Positions 43,197-55,219 of a DNA stretch of 64,000 bases are shown piece after piece. Source of the stretch: Brienomyrus brachyistius. Lineage: Eukaryota > Chordata > Actinopteri > Osteoglossiformes > Mormyridae. The notes under the pieces were generated by a model. That model made no database searches. It saw only the letters and a list, made by a program, of their open reading frames with translations, and had not been told where the DNA came from. The DNA lies in the NCBI RefSeq assembly GCF_023856365.1, contig NC_064539.1, positions 15,265,519 to 15,329,518 of the forward strand, written 5' to 3'. Each line of letters begins with the position of its first letter. Positions within the stretch are counted from its first letter, which is position 1. Made by a program: the position numbers and the translations under genes.

Positions 43197-46100
43197 TAAT
43201 ACACTTGAAGAAACAAAAATAGACAATAATGGATTTTACTCCCCTTTTAGGAATGTTCTACATGCAATTTTTGAGTACAACGAAGAATTATTTTTAGCAG
43301 ACTTAATTTGGAGAAGCTCTCAATGGGTGGCCTTTCTTGGCACACCAGGCAAACCTCTCTGCATAAGAGTAAAAGCACATCAGATGGGACTGAGTGAATC
43401 GGCTGACAAAAGAACAGAAGGGTTTTTTAGTTTTTCTGCTTTTAAGTTAAATCCAGTTTGACTGAGTTTTACTATTTGCAGCAATCTTTCATTAAACCTT
43501 ACATAAAGTACCAAAACACGCAGACAACAATCAGAACCAAACATAACCATATACTGTATCGCACATGCCAAGGCAACATATCAAATCCTGTGGCAGTGTT
43601 AATTAATAATTCACTTCTCAATTTTAAAATATGTGCAATATGTACACAAGGGAATGCGTCTGGCATCAATAGAGAGTGTGGAGGAAAAAAATGAAAACAT
43701 GAGAGAAGTGTGTTCATTTCAGATCCAGCTAATTCTCCTGGCTCACAAGATGGAAGATGAATCATTGGATACAACAGAACTCTCTCTTCCCCTTCCAGCT
43801 TTCTTTAGGGATTAAAGTGCTCTTTTGGCCAAACGGTAGAGCCCAAGTGAGAAATATCAGTGTGGAATGTCCACGCCACGGGGGAACCTCAGTCACAGTA
43901 GCACAAGCACCCAAAGTATGATAAAGTGTACGCATCCATTCATGTGGACCTGGAGCCTGGTGCAGGGCGTGCAGAGTGCAAGGCAGGAGCAGAGTCGGCT
44001 GCCAGGCAGTAACCACTGATTCTCACATTATGGGCTATAGGGACACAGCAGTTCATAAGCTGACGGAAACTAGGGAGAGGAAGACAGACACAAGGATGGA
44101 CATCCCCACTGAGCAGGAGACAGGAGTCAAAGGTACGATGTGGAAAAGATGATGTGACAGTGCACCACTAGCGAGACCCCCCAAAATAACAGGCAGCAAT
44201 AACATTCACTTATAATTAAACGAACATCAAATAAGGATTGTCAAGAAGCTCCTACATTTTAATCCCATTGCACTGCTTGCCAATAGTTTGACAACTATGC
44301 TCTGTTATGCCTTTTGACTTCATCCTTTATAAATAAAACAAGTGACTGAACTTGAACTTATTAAACGAATGTATTAAGACTGAAAATGGATGCGAATCAG
44401 CCAAATCAGGTAATATAAAGTCAATTCTCTATATAAGAGAAACCCTTTTATATTATCACTGAGATCAATAGCTCCAGTCCTAGAAACAGAGAAGTATTTT
44501 ATAATTAGTCTTAGCTATCAACTATCAAACTATTACTTATTTTTGGTAGATACTCCAAGACATGGTCAGTTATTTAAGAACACTGTTCAATGGCAAGGAA
44601 GGAAAGTTAATCAGGAATTACACAAAGAAGATTCCCCAATCCACCATTGTTATCTTGCCAACTATCCTGACAATTGAGTACAATATTTATTATGGTGTTA
44701 ATTGTTTTGCTTGAATTCTGTATTGCAAGCTCAGGAATCAGAAACTCAGAACACACATGTGGTTTGAAACGCTGGCTGTCCGGCACAGAACACTTACAAG
44801 TTAAAACAAAAGGAAAACCTGAAAATCAGGGGAGGTTTTCACAAGGTATTAAAGGGAAACTGCAAACTCAGAGGGGCTCTACTTATTCAGTGATATTAGC
44901 CATATTTACGGGCCACAGCTTACTGTGAAGCAGAAAAGCCATCTCAGCTGTGCAGACATCCTCATTCCCAATCAATAAATCCATCCATCCATCCATCCTG
45001 GGTATCCTGCATCCCCTTCCAAGGCAGCTCAGTCCTGCTATATGTTTAAACATGAAATCTTTGTCAGATTTTATAAATTTACGATTGATTATAGAGAAAT
45101 TAGTATTAACACTCCACTAGGGTAAATAATAAATTTTTGGACTGTAGGACTGTGTTTCCCTGAAGCTTTCTGGGTCTCAATTTAATGAGAACTAATGCAG
45201 TTTCTCTTTGTTGTGTGTATTTTGCAGCACACCACATTAATATTCTGTTGGTTCCCCTTCGCTTGTTTTGCCTGTAGAGACAGGAAAAACATTCTCAGAG
45301 TTATACGTTATGACGGGGTGGGCAATCTTATCTTGAGAGTTCCAGTGCGTATGCAGGTTTGTGTGATAACCTTTAGGTCAAAGGTCAGTGTATTTTAAAG
45401 TGTGAGGACCTTTCAGCCAATCAGTCCTCTAATTAGCGATCTAACTAGAGTTGCAGTGAAAACCCGCATACACAGTGGCCCTGTCTGGGTAGGATTGGCC
45501 CCCTCTGGGTTATGATCTCAGGGTCACTGCACTTCCAGCTGGGTGGGAATTCCCGCATTCAGCTCATGCTCTGCCTCATGTTTGCGCATTTTGGCCACAA
45601 TGTACTTCCTTAAATGCATAATTAGCTCAATTACTGTGATAAACAATAAAAGGCATGTAAGATATCAGCGGTTTTGTTTTTTGTATACAGGAAATATTTT
45701 GATGTTGTATTATTGGGAGATAACACAGGGTTTATAATGACCAGTAGCCTACCAAGCGAAAGCGCTTGTAATCTTTGGTCCCATGAAGCCACAGAGTGCT
45801 GGTGTTGCTCAACCTCAGCTTTTAATTGTGTTTTTGAGATATTTCATTGGATCCTGAGTCACCTCATTTGACATGCCAAGAGTCAGTTGAGTGCCAATTA
45901 AAATGTATCCACAAAAACATGCAGGACCCCGTGCCTTGAGGACACACATTGCACAGCTCTGTGCTACAAGAAATCCTGCATAAATATATTCATGCTCTGT
46001 GAGACAATGTGTTTGATATCTTACAGAAGAAACACTGTAACATGAATGCCAAATATACCATGGGAGTCAATCTTAATTTAAATTTTAATTTAAACATTTA

Positions 46101-46984
46101 TTTTAAACATTAATTTAATTAGCCTCTTACCTACTCAATGTAAGATGCAGTATTTCATTACCAACAAACAGCATCCATCATCACAGATGCTCTTTTCTTT
46201 ATCTTCTCATCTACTTAGTTTGATCGTGTAGTCTGTGTGTACTGTACATAGTTAAAAAATGCAAATGAAAGCATAATATCTGGTAAGAGTCCATGGGCTC
46301 AGTCAGGTGCCCAGTGACAGAACACTCTTTCTGGATGGTGGCTTTTGCTGAAGCTCGAAAATGGCTTGTGCCATTTGCCCATTAGAGACAGAAACCCAGC
46401 AACTTTTGTACTCAACTGGAACTTCTCATTTATTTTAATTATTATTATTATTGTTGTTGTTGTTGTTTAGTAAAACATGGTATTATACTAAAGATTCCTA
46501 ATTTCATTATGATAATCTAAAACTACATGGATGATTTATGCACTTGCTGAAAAGCTGAAATGTACAGGAGCAATACATTGTTTAGATGCTGGCACAGTAG
46601 TCAGCATGAAAAAACAAGTTTCATTACTTGCTGACAGAAGCCATTCGTTCTGTTTTTACCTGTTCTTGCAGGTAATTGGAACTCCTGGTGTGAGCTGCAG
46701 ATCTGAGAATTTTTCCCACGTAGCAGATACTGGTGGCATCTGTTGTGTGACATCAATTCTTTGTTACTGCCAACAATCACTCATCACCAGACTGTGAAAT
46801 AGAGCTGTTTCTGGTTAATTTTTCTTTGGGGAGAATTTTAAAAATCCATAATTAAATCTGGTTCGACATAAATTTTTGAGTCACATGGCATGCATAGATA
46901 AGTGCTTAAAAGCGAGGTTAATCGAAACATTAAGACGTTTATCCAAACCAGTACATATTTTGAGAAAGCAGCATCAGATAGTTC
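43197..46984. other. Unassigned DNA with small simple repeats
   Basis: No gene recognised. An (ATT)n-(GTT)n stretch lies at 46436-46468 and an ATCC run at 44980-44998. The 43830-44170 part is richer in GC but unidentified. 45540-45660 contains 'aaatgcataattagctcaat', a homeodomain-like word cluster of unknown meaning. Confidence 0.4.
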
Positions 46985-47115
46985 ATGGAACAATAGGGGT
47001 TAGAGGCCTTGCTTAGTGGCCCAACCGTAACATCACTCCAGCAACCCAGGGGCTTGAACTGGAAAGTTTATGATCCCCAGTACAGTTTCCTCACTCACTG
47101 AGCTGCATGGTGCTG
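46985..47115 (-). repeat. SINE family B fragment
   Basis: The plus strand reads 'aataggggttagaggccttg', 'cttagtggcccaaccgtaac', 'aggggcttgaactggaaag' and 'ctcactgagctgcatggtg', the reverse complement of the spacer and tRNA-like head. The tail is missing. Confidence 0.65.
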
Positions 47116-49986
47116 AAATTAACACATATTCATTTTGGTTTGTTGGTGTTTGCTGGCCTGTATTGTAGCACATGTATCTTTTTAGATACACGTGGTTTTT
47201 GACTGATAATCAAGATAAGGCCATTCAGCTAAAGATTTTACACCCTTTGAAATCAAGACACTAAAGCAAAAGTGTTAGGCTTCTTGCAGGACCTTCTAAG
47301 GTCCCAGAAAGTCATACAGGACCACACTTGACCTGGGAATGATTTTAGCAGTATGCCAGAATTCTTAGAATGAGCAGCTTACAATTGTATGCAGTTTTTC
47401 ATAAATATCACTGTGCTGGAAACAACTATTTTTCTTCAAAAGGAACAAGTAGTTAGAGTTCTTAGCCATAATATGCAAATTTCCAGGAAGCCTATTTTGG
47501 TTTTGTATTAAATTTTATATGAGACAACAGCATAGATTGGCCTGTTAAAATGATGAAGCCTGCCAGTGGGACAAAAGGCAACAAAGCAAAGGCAGAGAGA
47601 AAGGGGTGGGAACAGGCATGTTTTTCTGGGGTCAGTGTAAACTGGAGCTTCGTGAAGACACATGCTGGGTGTCAGTTTGTCCTACTGGGGCCTGAGGAGA
47701 CCTGGCAGATGACTTTAGCGAGACCATAAGGGGACCATATCATTCCATTATCAGACTCCTGGCACTGCTGTGAAGATAATTTGACACTTGGACTCATAAC
47801 CCTTCCCATATGGGCATTTTTTGAGTTGTTAGGCCGTCTGTGCCAGCAGTATCTATCGCGCTACAGAATTGTTCTGCCCCTTCCATTCTCTTACATGATG
47901 ATTTCTGGACTTCTTCCAAGACCTGATTCCTGGACCGCTACCTAATGAAGAGCACCAAAATCTGCTGTAACTACAGTTCCCCCTGTGGTTATTCTTTCTG
48001 ACATGCTGCCTCCAAACTGAGCACTCCCGTAATTACTGGCATGTGGGCTGCGTCTTGCAGGATACGCAGTTTAATTGAGAAAAATGGAACCACTATTCAT
48101 TTTAAGTGTATTTTAAAGATTGAGTTTTGCCAAAATCACTGAACTAGCACTTTAACGAAAAGTGCAGTGTAGCACAGATTATAAATGATGTTATAGTTAA
48201 TCTTTTTTTTTTTTTTTTTTTAATGAACACAAACACAAGAACTGCATTTGGTGAAGTGTATTGTTTTCCATTTTCGTGAGTTTGTGCTGATAAACACTGT
48301 ATGTAATTCCAAGAGCGAACATCTGAATTGTATGATGCCTCCATTCAGACTGAAGCTTCAGATCTCAGTTGTAGGGATGTAGGAGGCCCCTGCTCAGCAG
48401 ATGGGTGTAGCATGGCGGGCGATTAGTCATCAGGGACATGTTTCTGCCAGTGACATAGTTAAGCGTCGTCCATATGGAGCCCAGTTTGCAGGGAATTAGT
48501 CACCGCTCAGCGTCACCTTCTTTAAGTCATTACGCACAAAAACACGTAATATGCTGCCTCTGTCACCACAGTCATTTCTCCTAATTCTCCTAATTTCAAG
48601 TTCAAGATGCTCTGTACACGTGCTGTAATATATTATTAGTGAATGTGATAAGCAAGACTAATAAATTATGACCTTATAGTATGAGACATGCATTTTCAAG
48701 CTGCTATGTTTCTGAAGTCATTTCACCATATTTTGTAATCATGTCTAAATTATTTTCATAAAAAGGAAATTGTACCTCAGCTAAATTATTAAAAGAAAAT
48801 ACAAACTTTCAAATTATACAAAATTATAATTCTTAATAGAAAAACCTCTTTGTTATGTAGTATCACAGAAATAGCATTAATGAATCCATTCCCAGCTCAT
48901 CAAATATATGCTCAACCATTTCATTAATGGGATAACCGTGGCCCAGGGGAATCAAAATTAGAGGCAATGGGGAGTTGGTGTCCCCTTCACTTGGGCTGGC
49001 CCAAACCTGTCTAGCTTCAGGTGAACTATCTAGTTGGTATGGCTGCTAAGGATGCTGGCTTTTCCATATATAGTATTTACTAATGGTACCTCAATCCAAA
49101 TCGCTTGGTATTGCTTACTTTTAGACTTGCATAAAAATTACGAGGAACTATATTAAATTCTGCTGTCAGCACTTTTTTTTGTGGAACAACTGAAATCGTT
49201 TTCCTGGTTTTTATGTCTGTATAAAGGCAGCTCCCCTCTTCTCTCTTCAATTCTGCACATTTGACGCTCTAGGAGTTGTTTTGACGTAATGAATTTAATC
49301 CCGATTTTCCACACTGCAAGCCGCACAATGTGGAACATACTGTACATTGATGAAATTGATTTTCGGCTATGCAAAATCAGCAGATTGTTAGCTGATAGAA
49401 CGAGACAAGTAAGTGTATGATGGCTGAAAGGTTGCTAGAAACCAGGATTCAGCTTGGATCACATAAAGCTTTGAGGCTCTCCTTTTTTGAGACAGTCTTT
49501 CCTTTGGCTGTATGGTGTATTTTTATGTTTAAGAATGAATGTTTGTTTTTTTTGTTCTAATATTGTGTACTTTTTTCATTTTTCTTAAATTAATGATGAC
49601 TTCAGAAGGAGACTGTACAATACACATATGTGTATGGGTCGAGTTGTTTACAATTAAGTCCTCCCATATAAAACTATGTAAAGAACTTGTACATATACAG
49701 TACTTATTGCTCAGATTTTTGCTGGGTGAACCATGATACTTCCTGGAGCGCTAATTTCAGTATATCTGTACACACATCCCCATCTTCGCCTCTAGTTGTG
49801 GTTATCTACGTCCCTTAAGAGACCAGTACCAGTCTGCTAGGAATTATATCTTTTACTTTCCTATGTATACTAGCCTAAAAACACTGTGTTGAAGGGCACA
49901 TATAAGATCTTGTTTCTAAAACCTTGAGGATGTACCTTAGAGTGTCTATTAGTGAGCAGTTGAAGTTGTTACGAGCCCGTCTAGGG
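47116..49986. other. Unassigned AT-rich DNA
   Basis: No gene or known element recognised. A run of about 19 T lies at 48204-48222. The 48360-48560 part is of balanced composition and not repeat-like. Confidence 0.4.
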
Positions 49987-50470
49987 GAAGGGCCGTAACA
50001 GATGGAGTAAGCAGAGATGGGGAGATGGAAGACAACAGGCAGAGGGTAAATTGCTGTGATTGTCTTGGGAACAAGCATTGATACAGTAATGCAATGTAAT
50101 ACGATATAAAAATACACCGGTACTGGACTTTGGAAGTGACCTACAGCCAAAATAAGAAACAATGCCCAGCCTATAAGACGATTTCCCATCTAACTTATCT
50201 AACTAAAACCAAGGTGAACCAGAAGACAAACACTTCTCTTGCTTGCTGATCAACAACAACCAAACCACCCTGCCACAAATGGCAGTCATTTCCTATGCAC
50301 CAGAACATCACTCACAATAGAGCGTACAGGCGAAATAATGGTCCAACATTCCAAGAACTGTAACCCAGTGTTCGCTTGAACCATTAATCGCTGCTATTTG
50401 TCCTCCAGCTGTTGCCTTCCCCCCTTCTTTCACCTCCTCATCTCTCCTCACTCCATCTGTTATGGCCACA
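49987..50470. mobile_element. Fold-back/MITE-like element with long inverted ends
   Basis: The left end, 'ggccgtaacagatggagtaa' followed by 'gcagagatggggagatggaa' (49991-50030), is matched by the reverse complement of the right end, 'ggccataacagatggagtga' followed by 'ggagagatgaggaggtgaaa' (about 50466-50427). Roughly 85% identity over 40-45 bases is judged by eye. Similarity weakens but continues inward for about 40 bases. The interior (about 400 bp) has no recognisable transposase. It may be a non-autonomous DNA element; an inverted duplication is the alternative. Confidence 0.6.
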
Positions 50471-50984
50471 GGCATCCATCTCAGGGCCGCAGGTTCTTCC
50501 AGGAACTTGCTTTCATAATTACTGATTCTGATTGGCTGGAGACTTCACATCTGGCTTGCAGGTAAAGGAAGGCTGGCAAATCAGCAATGCTTGGACCTTG
50601 AGGACCATGATTTGAATGGCCCTGAGCTAAATTATGTAGAGAATAAGGCCACTGTACCACGTGCAATCCAAGCCTTTCACTGTACCAATTCCCTGTATTT
50701 AACAGTCGTTGTTGATGAAAAATACGGTGGAATTCTAAAAAATTGTATGAATGCATTTATTCCTCATATGCATAATTCATAGTGTACAAGCAAAGACATG
50801 GATGAAACAGCTGCTATGCTTTCAAACTGAAGAGTCGCAGGATATGAGAGTTTCAGTCATTTCACATGGGCACCACAGGATACTATGTTTGTCCTGGAAA
50901 TTAAAGTTTTTGACTTTTGTTACACGCTGTGGTCCTATAATGTTGAAAGTGGTTTTGAGCACATAAATCTGCAATGGAAAAATG

Positions 50985-50986
<2 letters not shown>
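50471..50986. other. Unassigned DNA
   Basis: No element or coding signal recognised. Confidence 0.4.

Positions 50987-51064
<78 letters not shown>
50987..51064. repeat. (AT)39 microsatellite
   Basis: A perfect AT dinucleotide run of 78 bases, the longest pure tract in the window. It is self-complementary and able to form cruciforms. The Tyr/Ile alternating translations are artefacts. Confidence 0.98.
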
Positions 51065-51067
<3 letters not shown>

Positions 51068-51301
51068 TGTGTGTGTGAATTATGTTTCTATTACATTGTG
51101 GGGACCAAATGTTCCCCACAATGTGATAAAATTCTGCTGTTTTGATATCATGATGACAAAAGATCTGTGAATGCATTCAAAAAACTAAAAATGCCAAAAA
51201 TCTAACTTGACTGAGTAAGGGTTAAGCTCGTCATGCTGGGATAGAAGTCTCCCCATAGAAATAAATGGAGAGTCGCCACAAAGATCTAATTACAGACCTC
51301 T

Positions 51302-51348
<47 letters not shown>
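51065..51348. repeat. Fish interspersed repeat ending in (TG)n
   Basis: It contains an inverted word pair, 'acattgtggggacca' and 'tccccacaatgtg', at 51092-51124, then 'cccatagaaataaatggaga', 'cacaaagatctaattaca' and a perfect TG tract at 51304-51347. It is related to 8869-9011, and the 'cattgtggggacc' word recurs at 59291-59303. It is non-coding and flanked on both sides by microsatellites. Confidence 0.65.
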
Positions 51349-51351
<3 letters not shown>

Positions 51352-51384
51352 GTTTTTCGGGTGTCCCTTTATCTACAGTATATA

Positions 51385-52145
51385 CAGGTCTATGTTGAAG
51401 TTTTCGCATATTAACAACTTAAAATCAAGAGAAATAAAATGAGATTTTCTTCCACAGTTACTGACATATTGTGACACACAACCTCCAAGGGGAAAAACAA
51501 ACACTGCAATATTCAGAGAATAACTGAAAAATAAAACAGGAAAGTATAGGGTGAATAACTGCAGACAGTTGGTAGAAGCACCTTCTGTTTAAATAACTGC
51601 AATAACAAGCTGTTCAAGCCAAAATTTCAGGGGGGATGCTGGTGGGCTGTCCTCTTAACATCGCTCCTCTGGCTTTCAAACAGATTGAGGTCAGGAATCT
51701 GGCTGGGCGCCTCTTTGGCTTTTACCTATTTGTTCCTTAGCCGCTCCACGCTCCTTTTGGCAGTTACTTTGTGTCAGCATCATGTTGAAAGGTACATTTC
51801 TTTTCCCAGTTCCAGTTTTCTGCCAGAATACAGCAGTTTTTTTTTTCAACTATCTGTCTATATTTAGCACTAGCCAACTTCCTTTCTATCTTCACAAGTG
51901 CCTGATGAAGAGAAACACCTCTATAAAAGGATTATTCCTGTAACATATTTAACAGTATTAACAGTGTTCTTTTCACCAGACACAATGTCGTGCATACAGG
52001 CCAATAAGATGGTTCACCAAACCCAGAAATGCTTTCTAACATGGCTTCAGGACTCTGCATACCGAAAACTCAGAATGGGCTTTTCGTTTGATGTTTTCTT
52101 CTTCCTCGTACATTCCTGTCATATGTTTTTAACATTGTCATTACT
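51385..52145 (-). mobile_element. Tc1-like DNA transposon remnant
   Basis: The plus strand contains 'tggtagaagcaccttctgtt', 'cagattgaggtcaggaatct' with 'ggctggg', and 'cagcatcatgttgaaaggta'. These are reverse-complement words of the coding part of a common fish Tc1-like element whose transposase would run on the minus strand. Then 'ccaataagatggttcaccaa' and 'acccagaaatgctttctaac' follow in the expected order. No frame is open for long and no catalytic residue can be placed with confidence. Confidence 0.55.
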
Positions 52146-53714
52146 GTCAAATTATTAATATCTGTGGTTTCTGCCAGATATTGGAGAAATAAAAATAGAG
52201 GCAGCTGAATACTTGATGCTGAAATATTGTATAGAGTATTCATAAACCTACATTGTATGTGGTGTTTTATTCAAGGTTACTCAATTCACTCAATCAGTGT
52301 GCTGTACAACATGTATATTACAAACCAGACTTGTACCTCTCTTCAATGGTAATGTCTAGTTAATTATGTGTCTGCTGAATTTAAGAATACACAAGAATGT
52401 CACAAGGCAGCATCAAAGCATCAAAAGCCCATGAGGCAGAGCAACAAACAAAACCAATAAGTAAATCCAGAATCACAAACGCAGGTGCAGACTAGAGGTC
52501 GTTAACAGATGGGAAATCAGCAAGGCATCCAAGTCCAAGAAGACAGAAAGGCTTGAATCCGGAATCCAGAAAGTCAAATATACAGGTTGTATATGGAGAT
52601 CAATGAAACAGGAAATTCCCTGTATGGTGCAAACACTCAAAACTGCACAAAGTATTGTGGAAATCACTGGGCTAAAATCTAGGATCTAATCTCTGGAGAT
52701 GAATTGCAGCTGCTTGGTATTCTGGGAGTGATGATCTCTGCAGGTGTGGTGGTTCAGATGAATCTGGGCATGGTAGGGTCTGTTCTGATGCAGGGTTTTC
52801 CAGAAAACTGTCAGTTTTGCATTGATGACCAGTAAGAACATACAATCCATGTTTTGTTTTTTTTTTCCAATGATGAAGACAGATGTTTTCATGACACTAT
52901 TCTGGATTTAGTTATACAGCACTAATAATTTTCCTTCTTGTAGGACACCACGAGCTAAGCCAAGAATAGCTAAGAAAAGGAACTGCATACTGTACAAGAC
53001 AAAACATTCCTATCTGCCATGTAGCCTGATGTCCATATTACTAATCATCTCATAGCTGGGTCAAGCATGTAGTGAAGTTTTTCTTCATAGTGATGCCTGG
53101 GATATACGTAGCTCCAGTGATTTCAGTGATTTAGTCTCTAGTGCCCCTAATGTGTCTATAAGTATAAATGCCCAATACCCTATGATCTAGGTCCTACTTG
53201 TTGGACCATTTTGTAAATGTTTTTAACAATGTATTGAAGAAATATCCCACTTAATTTGTGATCGGAATGTACATGACATCGCTACAGATTCCCCTGTAAA
53301 TGTCAATAACGGTGTGATCCTTGTCAAAGGCACCCTGTTTTTTTTGGAATTACTGTTAATATTTTATATGGTTCAGAGAATTCCATGAGGATTTGTCACT
53401 GACTTATTTGCTTCATTCATTGATTTTGCAACTATAGTTTATTATAAGTTATGCCCCACAGTTACATTATTTGATTTAATAATATAAACAAAGCAGGCAG
53501 TAATATATATCAGCGATATCAGTGATCCCATCCGGTTGGAGTCCAATTCTCTGGGACAAAGTTCACCAAAACTTTTAATGAAGAAACCATCCAAACATCC
53601 TTTAACTACTTATCCAGTTCCAGCTGGGACTTCTCATCCCTCCAGCATGTCCTAGGCTTTTCTCAGAACCCCTTCCCCTAACTGTAATAACCCTTGGGCA
53701 CTGGCCAGCCAAAC
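52146..53714. other. Unassigned DNA
   Basis: No gene recognised. The 52430-52800 stretch resembles non-coding retroelement sequence in composition, but I cannot assign it. Confidence 0.4.
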
Positions 53715-53960
53715 ATCCTCAGCTGACATTACTCAGTCCAAAGGCTCTCTTTTGAGATTTCTCTTCATGGACTGACTTTTGGCTATAGCTCTTTGCTTGC
53801 ACTGCAGTGATTACGGCCTTGAGCATGGTCCTTTCAGACTCAATGCCCCAGACGTCACTTGGCACATTGGAGATGTTTTTCAAGGAGTGTGAGTAGGTAT
53901 TGCCTCTGTAGGTATTCCTAGCAAACCCTGACAGCTCGTCTAGGTTGTCCTGATCCATCT
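53715..53960 (-). mobile_element. LINE ORF2 fragment
   Basis: The 79-codon minus-strand frame reads DELSGFARNTYRGNTYSH and SNVPSDVWGIESERTMLKAV. The VWGIESE-x-T-M motif recurs in the stretch between endonuclease and RT of one fish LINE type. The frame is clean over its length, but neither catalytic domain is present. Confidence 0.6.
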
Positions 53961-54164
53961 AGCCACCTTCTCACACACACAGCAATGATGAGTTGGTTTC
54001 TGTCCCCCTCTCCTTGCCTGAGTGTCCAAAACATATGACCTCAAACAATAGTTAATATGTAATCTCTGAGCTGCCGGAGCTCATAAGGAAGATGATGATG
54101 TCATACATACAAATCAGCCATTAATGACAATAATGCACTACTAATGTAGTTAGTTCCTCTCCTC
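53961..54164. other. Unassigned DNA
   Basis: No element or coding signal recognised. Confidence 0.4.
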
Positions 54165-54680
54165 ACTGTCTCTGCTTGTTCTAATTAGCATTAGCGTCCA
54201 CAAACACTGTTCCTCTGTTCGCTCTCTGCTTGTTCTCATTAGCATTAGTGTGCACAATCGCTTCTCCTCTCCTCACTGTCTGCTTGTTTTCATTGGCATT
54301 AGTGTCCACAATCACTGCTGCTCTCCCTGCCGTCTCTGCTTGTTCTGATGAGTGTTAGTGTCCACGGATGTTGCTCTTCTTCTTGTTGTCTCTGCTTGTT
54401 CTTGTTGGCATTAGTGTCCAACAAACACTGTTCCTCTCCTCGCTGTCTCTTCCTGTTCTCAGCAGCATTTGCATCCACAAACGCTGCTACTCTCTTCGCT
54501 GTCGTTGCCTGTTCTCATTTGCATTAGCATTCAAATGCTGCTCCTCTTCTTCCTGTCTTTGTTTGTTCTGATTAGCATTGGTGTCCACAAACGCTGCTCC
54601 TCTCCTTTTTGTCTGTGTTTGTTCTCATTAGTATTAGTGTCCACAAACGCTGCTCCTCTCCTTACTGTCTCTTCTGTCAG
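54165..54680. repeat. Degenerate minisatellite of about 56 bp, nine copies
   Basis: The unit is roughly 'gtctctgcttgttctcatta' 'gcattagtgtccacaaacgc' 'tgctcctctcctcact'. The 'gtcca' word recurs about every 53-56 bases from 54196 to 54641, with one short and one long spacing. Copies differ by 10-25%, so the array is old. Confidence 0.88.
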
Positions 54681-54776
54681 GTTTTCTGATTCTAGCTCAG
54701 CCTATTCTTAAGGAACATAATACATTTCATAAATTATGGGCCCCAAGGTTTTTAGTAACTTTAGGCCTAATTCAAT
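54681..54776. other. Unassigned DNA
   Basis: A short unassigned stretch before the SINE target duplication. Confidence 0.3.
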
Positions 54777-54788
54777 GTTGACTTTTAT
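54777..54788. repeat. SINE target-site duplication, left
   Basis: 'gttgacttttat' is repeated without change at 55145-55156, directly beyond the other end of the SINE. Confidence 0.9.
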
Positions 54789-55144
54789 CCATTCATCCAT
54801 TTTCCAAACCGCTTATCCTACTGGATCGCGGGGGGTCCGGAGCCTATCCCGGAAGCAATGGGCACGAGGCAGGGAACAACCCAGGATGGGGGGCCAGCCC
54901 ATCGCAGGGCACACTCACACAACATTCACTCACACATGCATTCCTACAGGCAATTTAGCAAGTCCAATTAGCCTCAGCATGTTTTTGGACTGTGGGGGGA
55001 AACCGGAGTACGCGGAGGAAACCCCACGACGACATGGGGAGAACATGCAAACTCCACACACACGTGACCCAGGCGGAGACTTGAACCTGGGTCCCAGAGG
55101 TGTGAGGCAACAGTGCTAACCACTGCACCACCATGCCGACCCAA
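54789..55144 (-). mobile_element. Full-length tRNA-derived SINE, family A
   Basis: Read on the minus strand, the element starts with a tRNA-like head holding an RNA polymerase III A box (TGGTGCAGTGG, plus 55120-55130) and B box (GGTTCAAGTCT, plus 55077-55087). A body follows with 'ggagtttgcatgttctcccc' and 'ggtttccccccacagtccaa', then a 3' part 'tgtgccctgcgatgggctgg' and a tail 'gcggtttggaaaatggatga'. It is 356 bp. Perfect 12-bp direct repeats flank it, as expected from LINE-mediated insertion. It encodes no protein and depends on a LINE in trans. It serves as the reference for all other family A pieces in this window. Confidence 0.95.
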
Positions 55145-55156
55145 GTTGACTTTTAT
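55145..55156. repeat. SINE target-site duplication, right
   Basis: Second copy of the 12-bp target 'gttgacttttat', adjoining the head side of the minus-strand SINE. Confidence 0.9.
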
Positions 55157-55219
55157 TTGTGAAACAAAAAAAAAAAAACAGTTGTACTCTCATAGTTAGT
55201 GCCATTTCTATCCACAAAT

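Noticed and set aside
50885..51176. Tyr/Ile repeat proteins on both strands
   Set aside because: They are readings of the (AT)39 tract.
54368..54711. Leu/Ser-rich membrane-like small proteins
   Set aside because: They come from the degenerate 56-bp CT-rich repeat. Hydrophobic composition follows from the base composition.
55077..55130. A functional tRNA gene on the minus strand
   Set aside because: The A and B boxes are present, but they belong to a SINE head. There is no foldable acceptor stem or anticodon arm that I can place.
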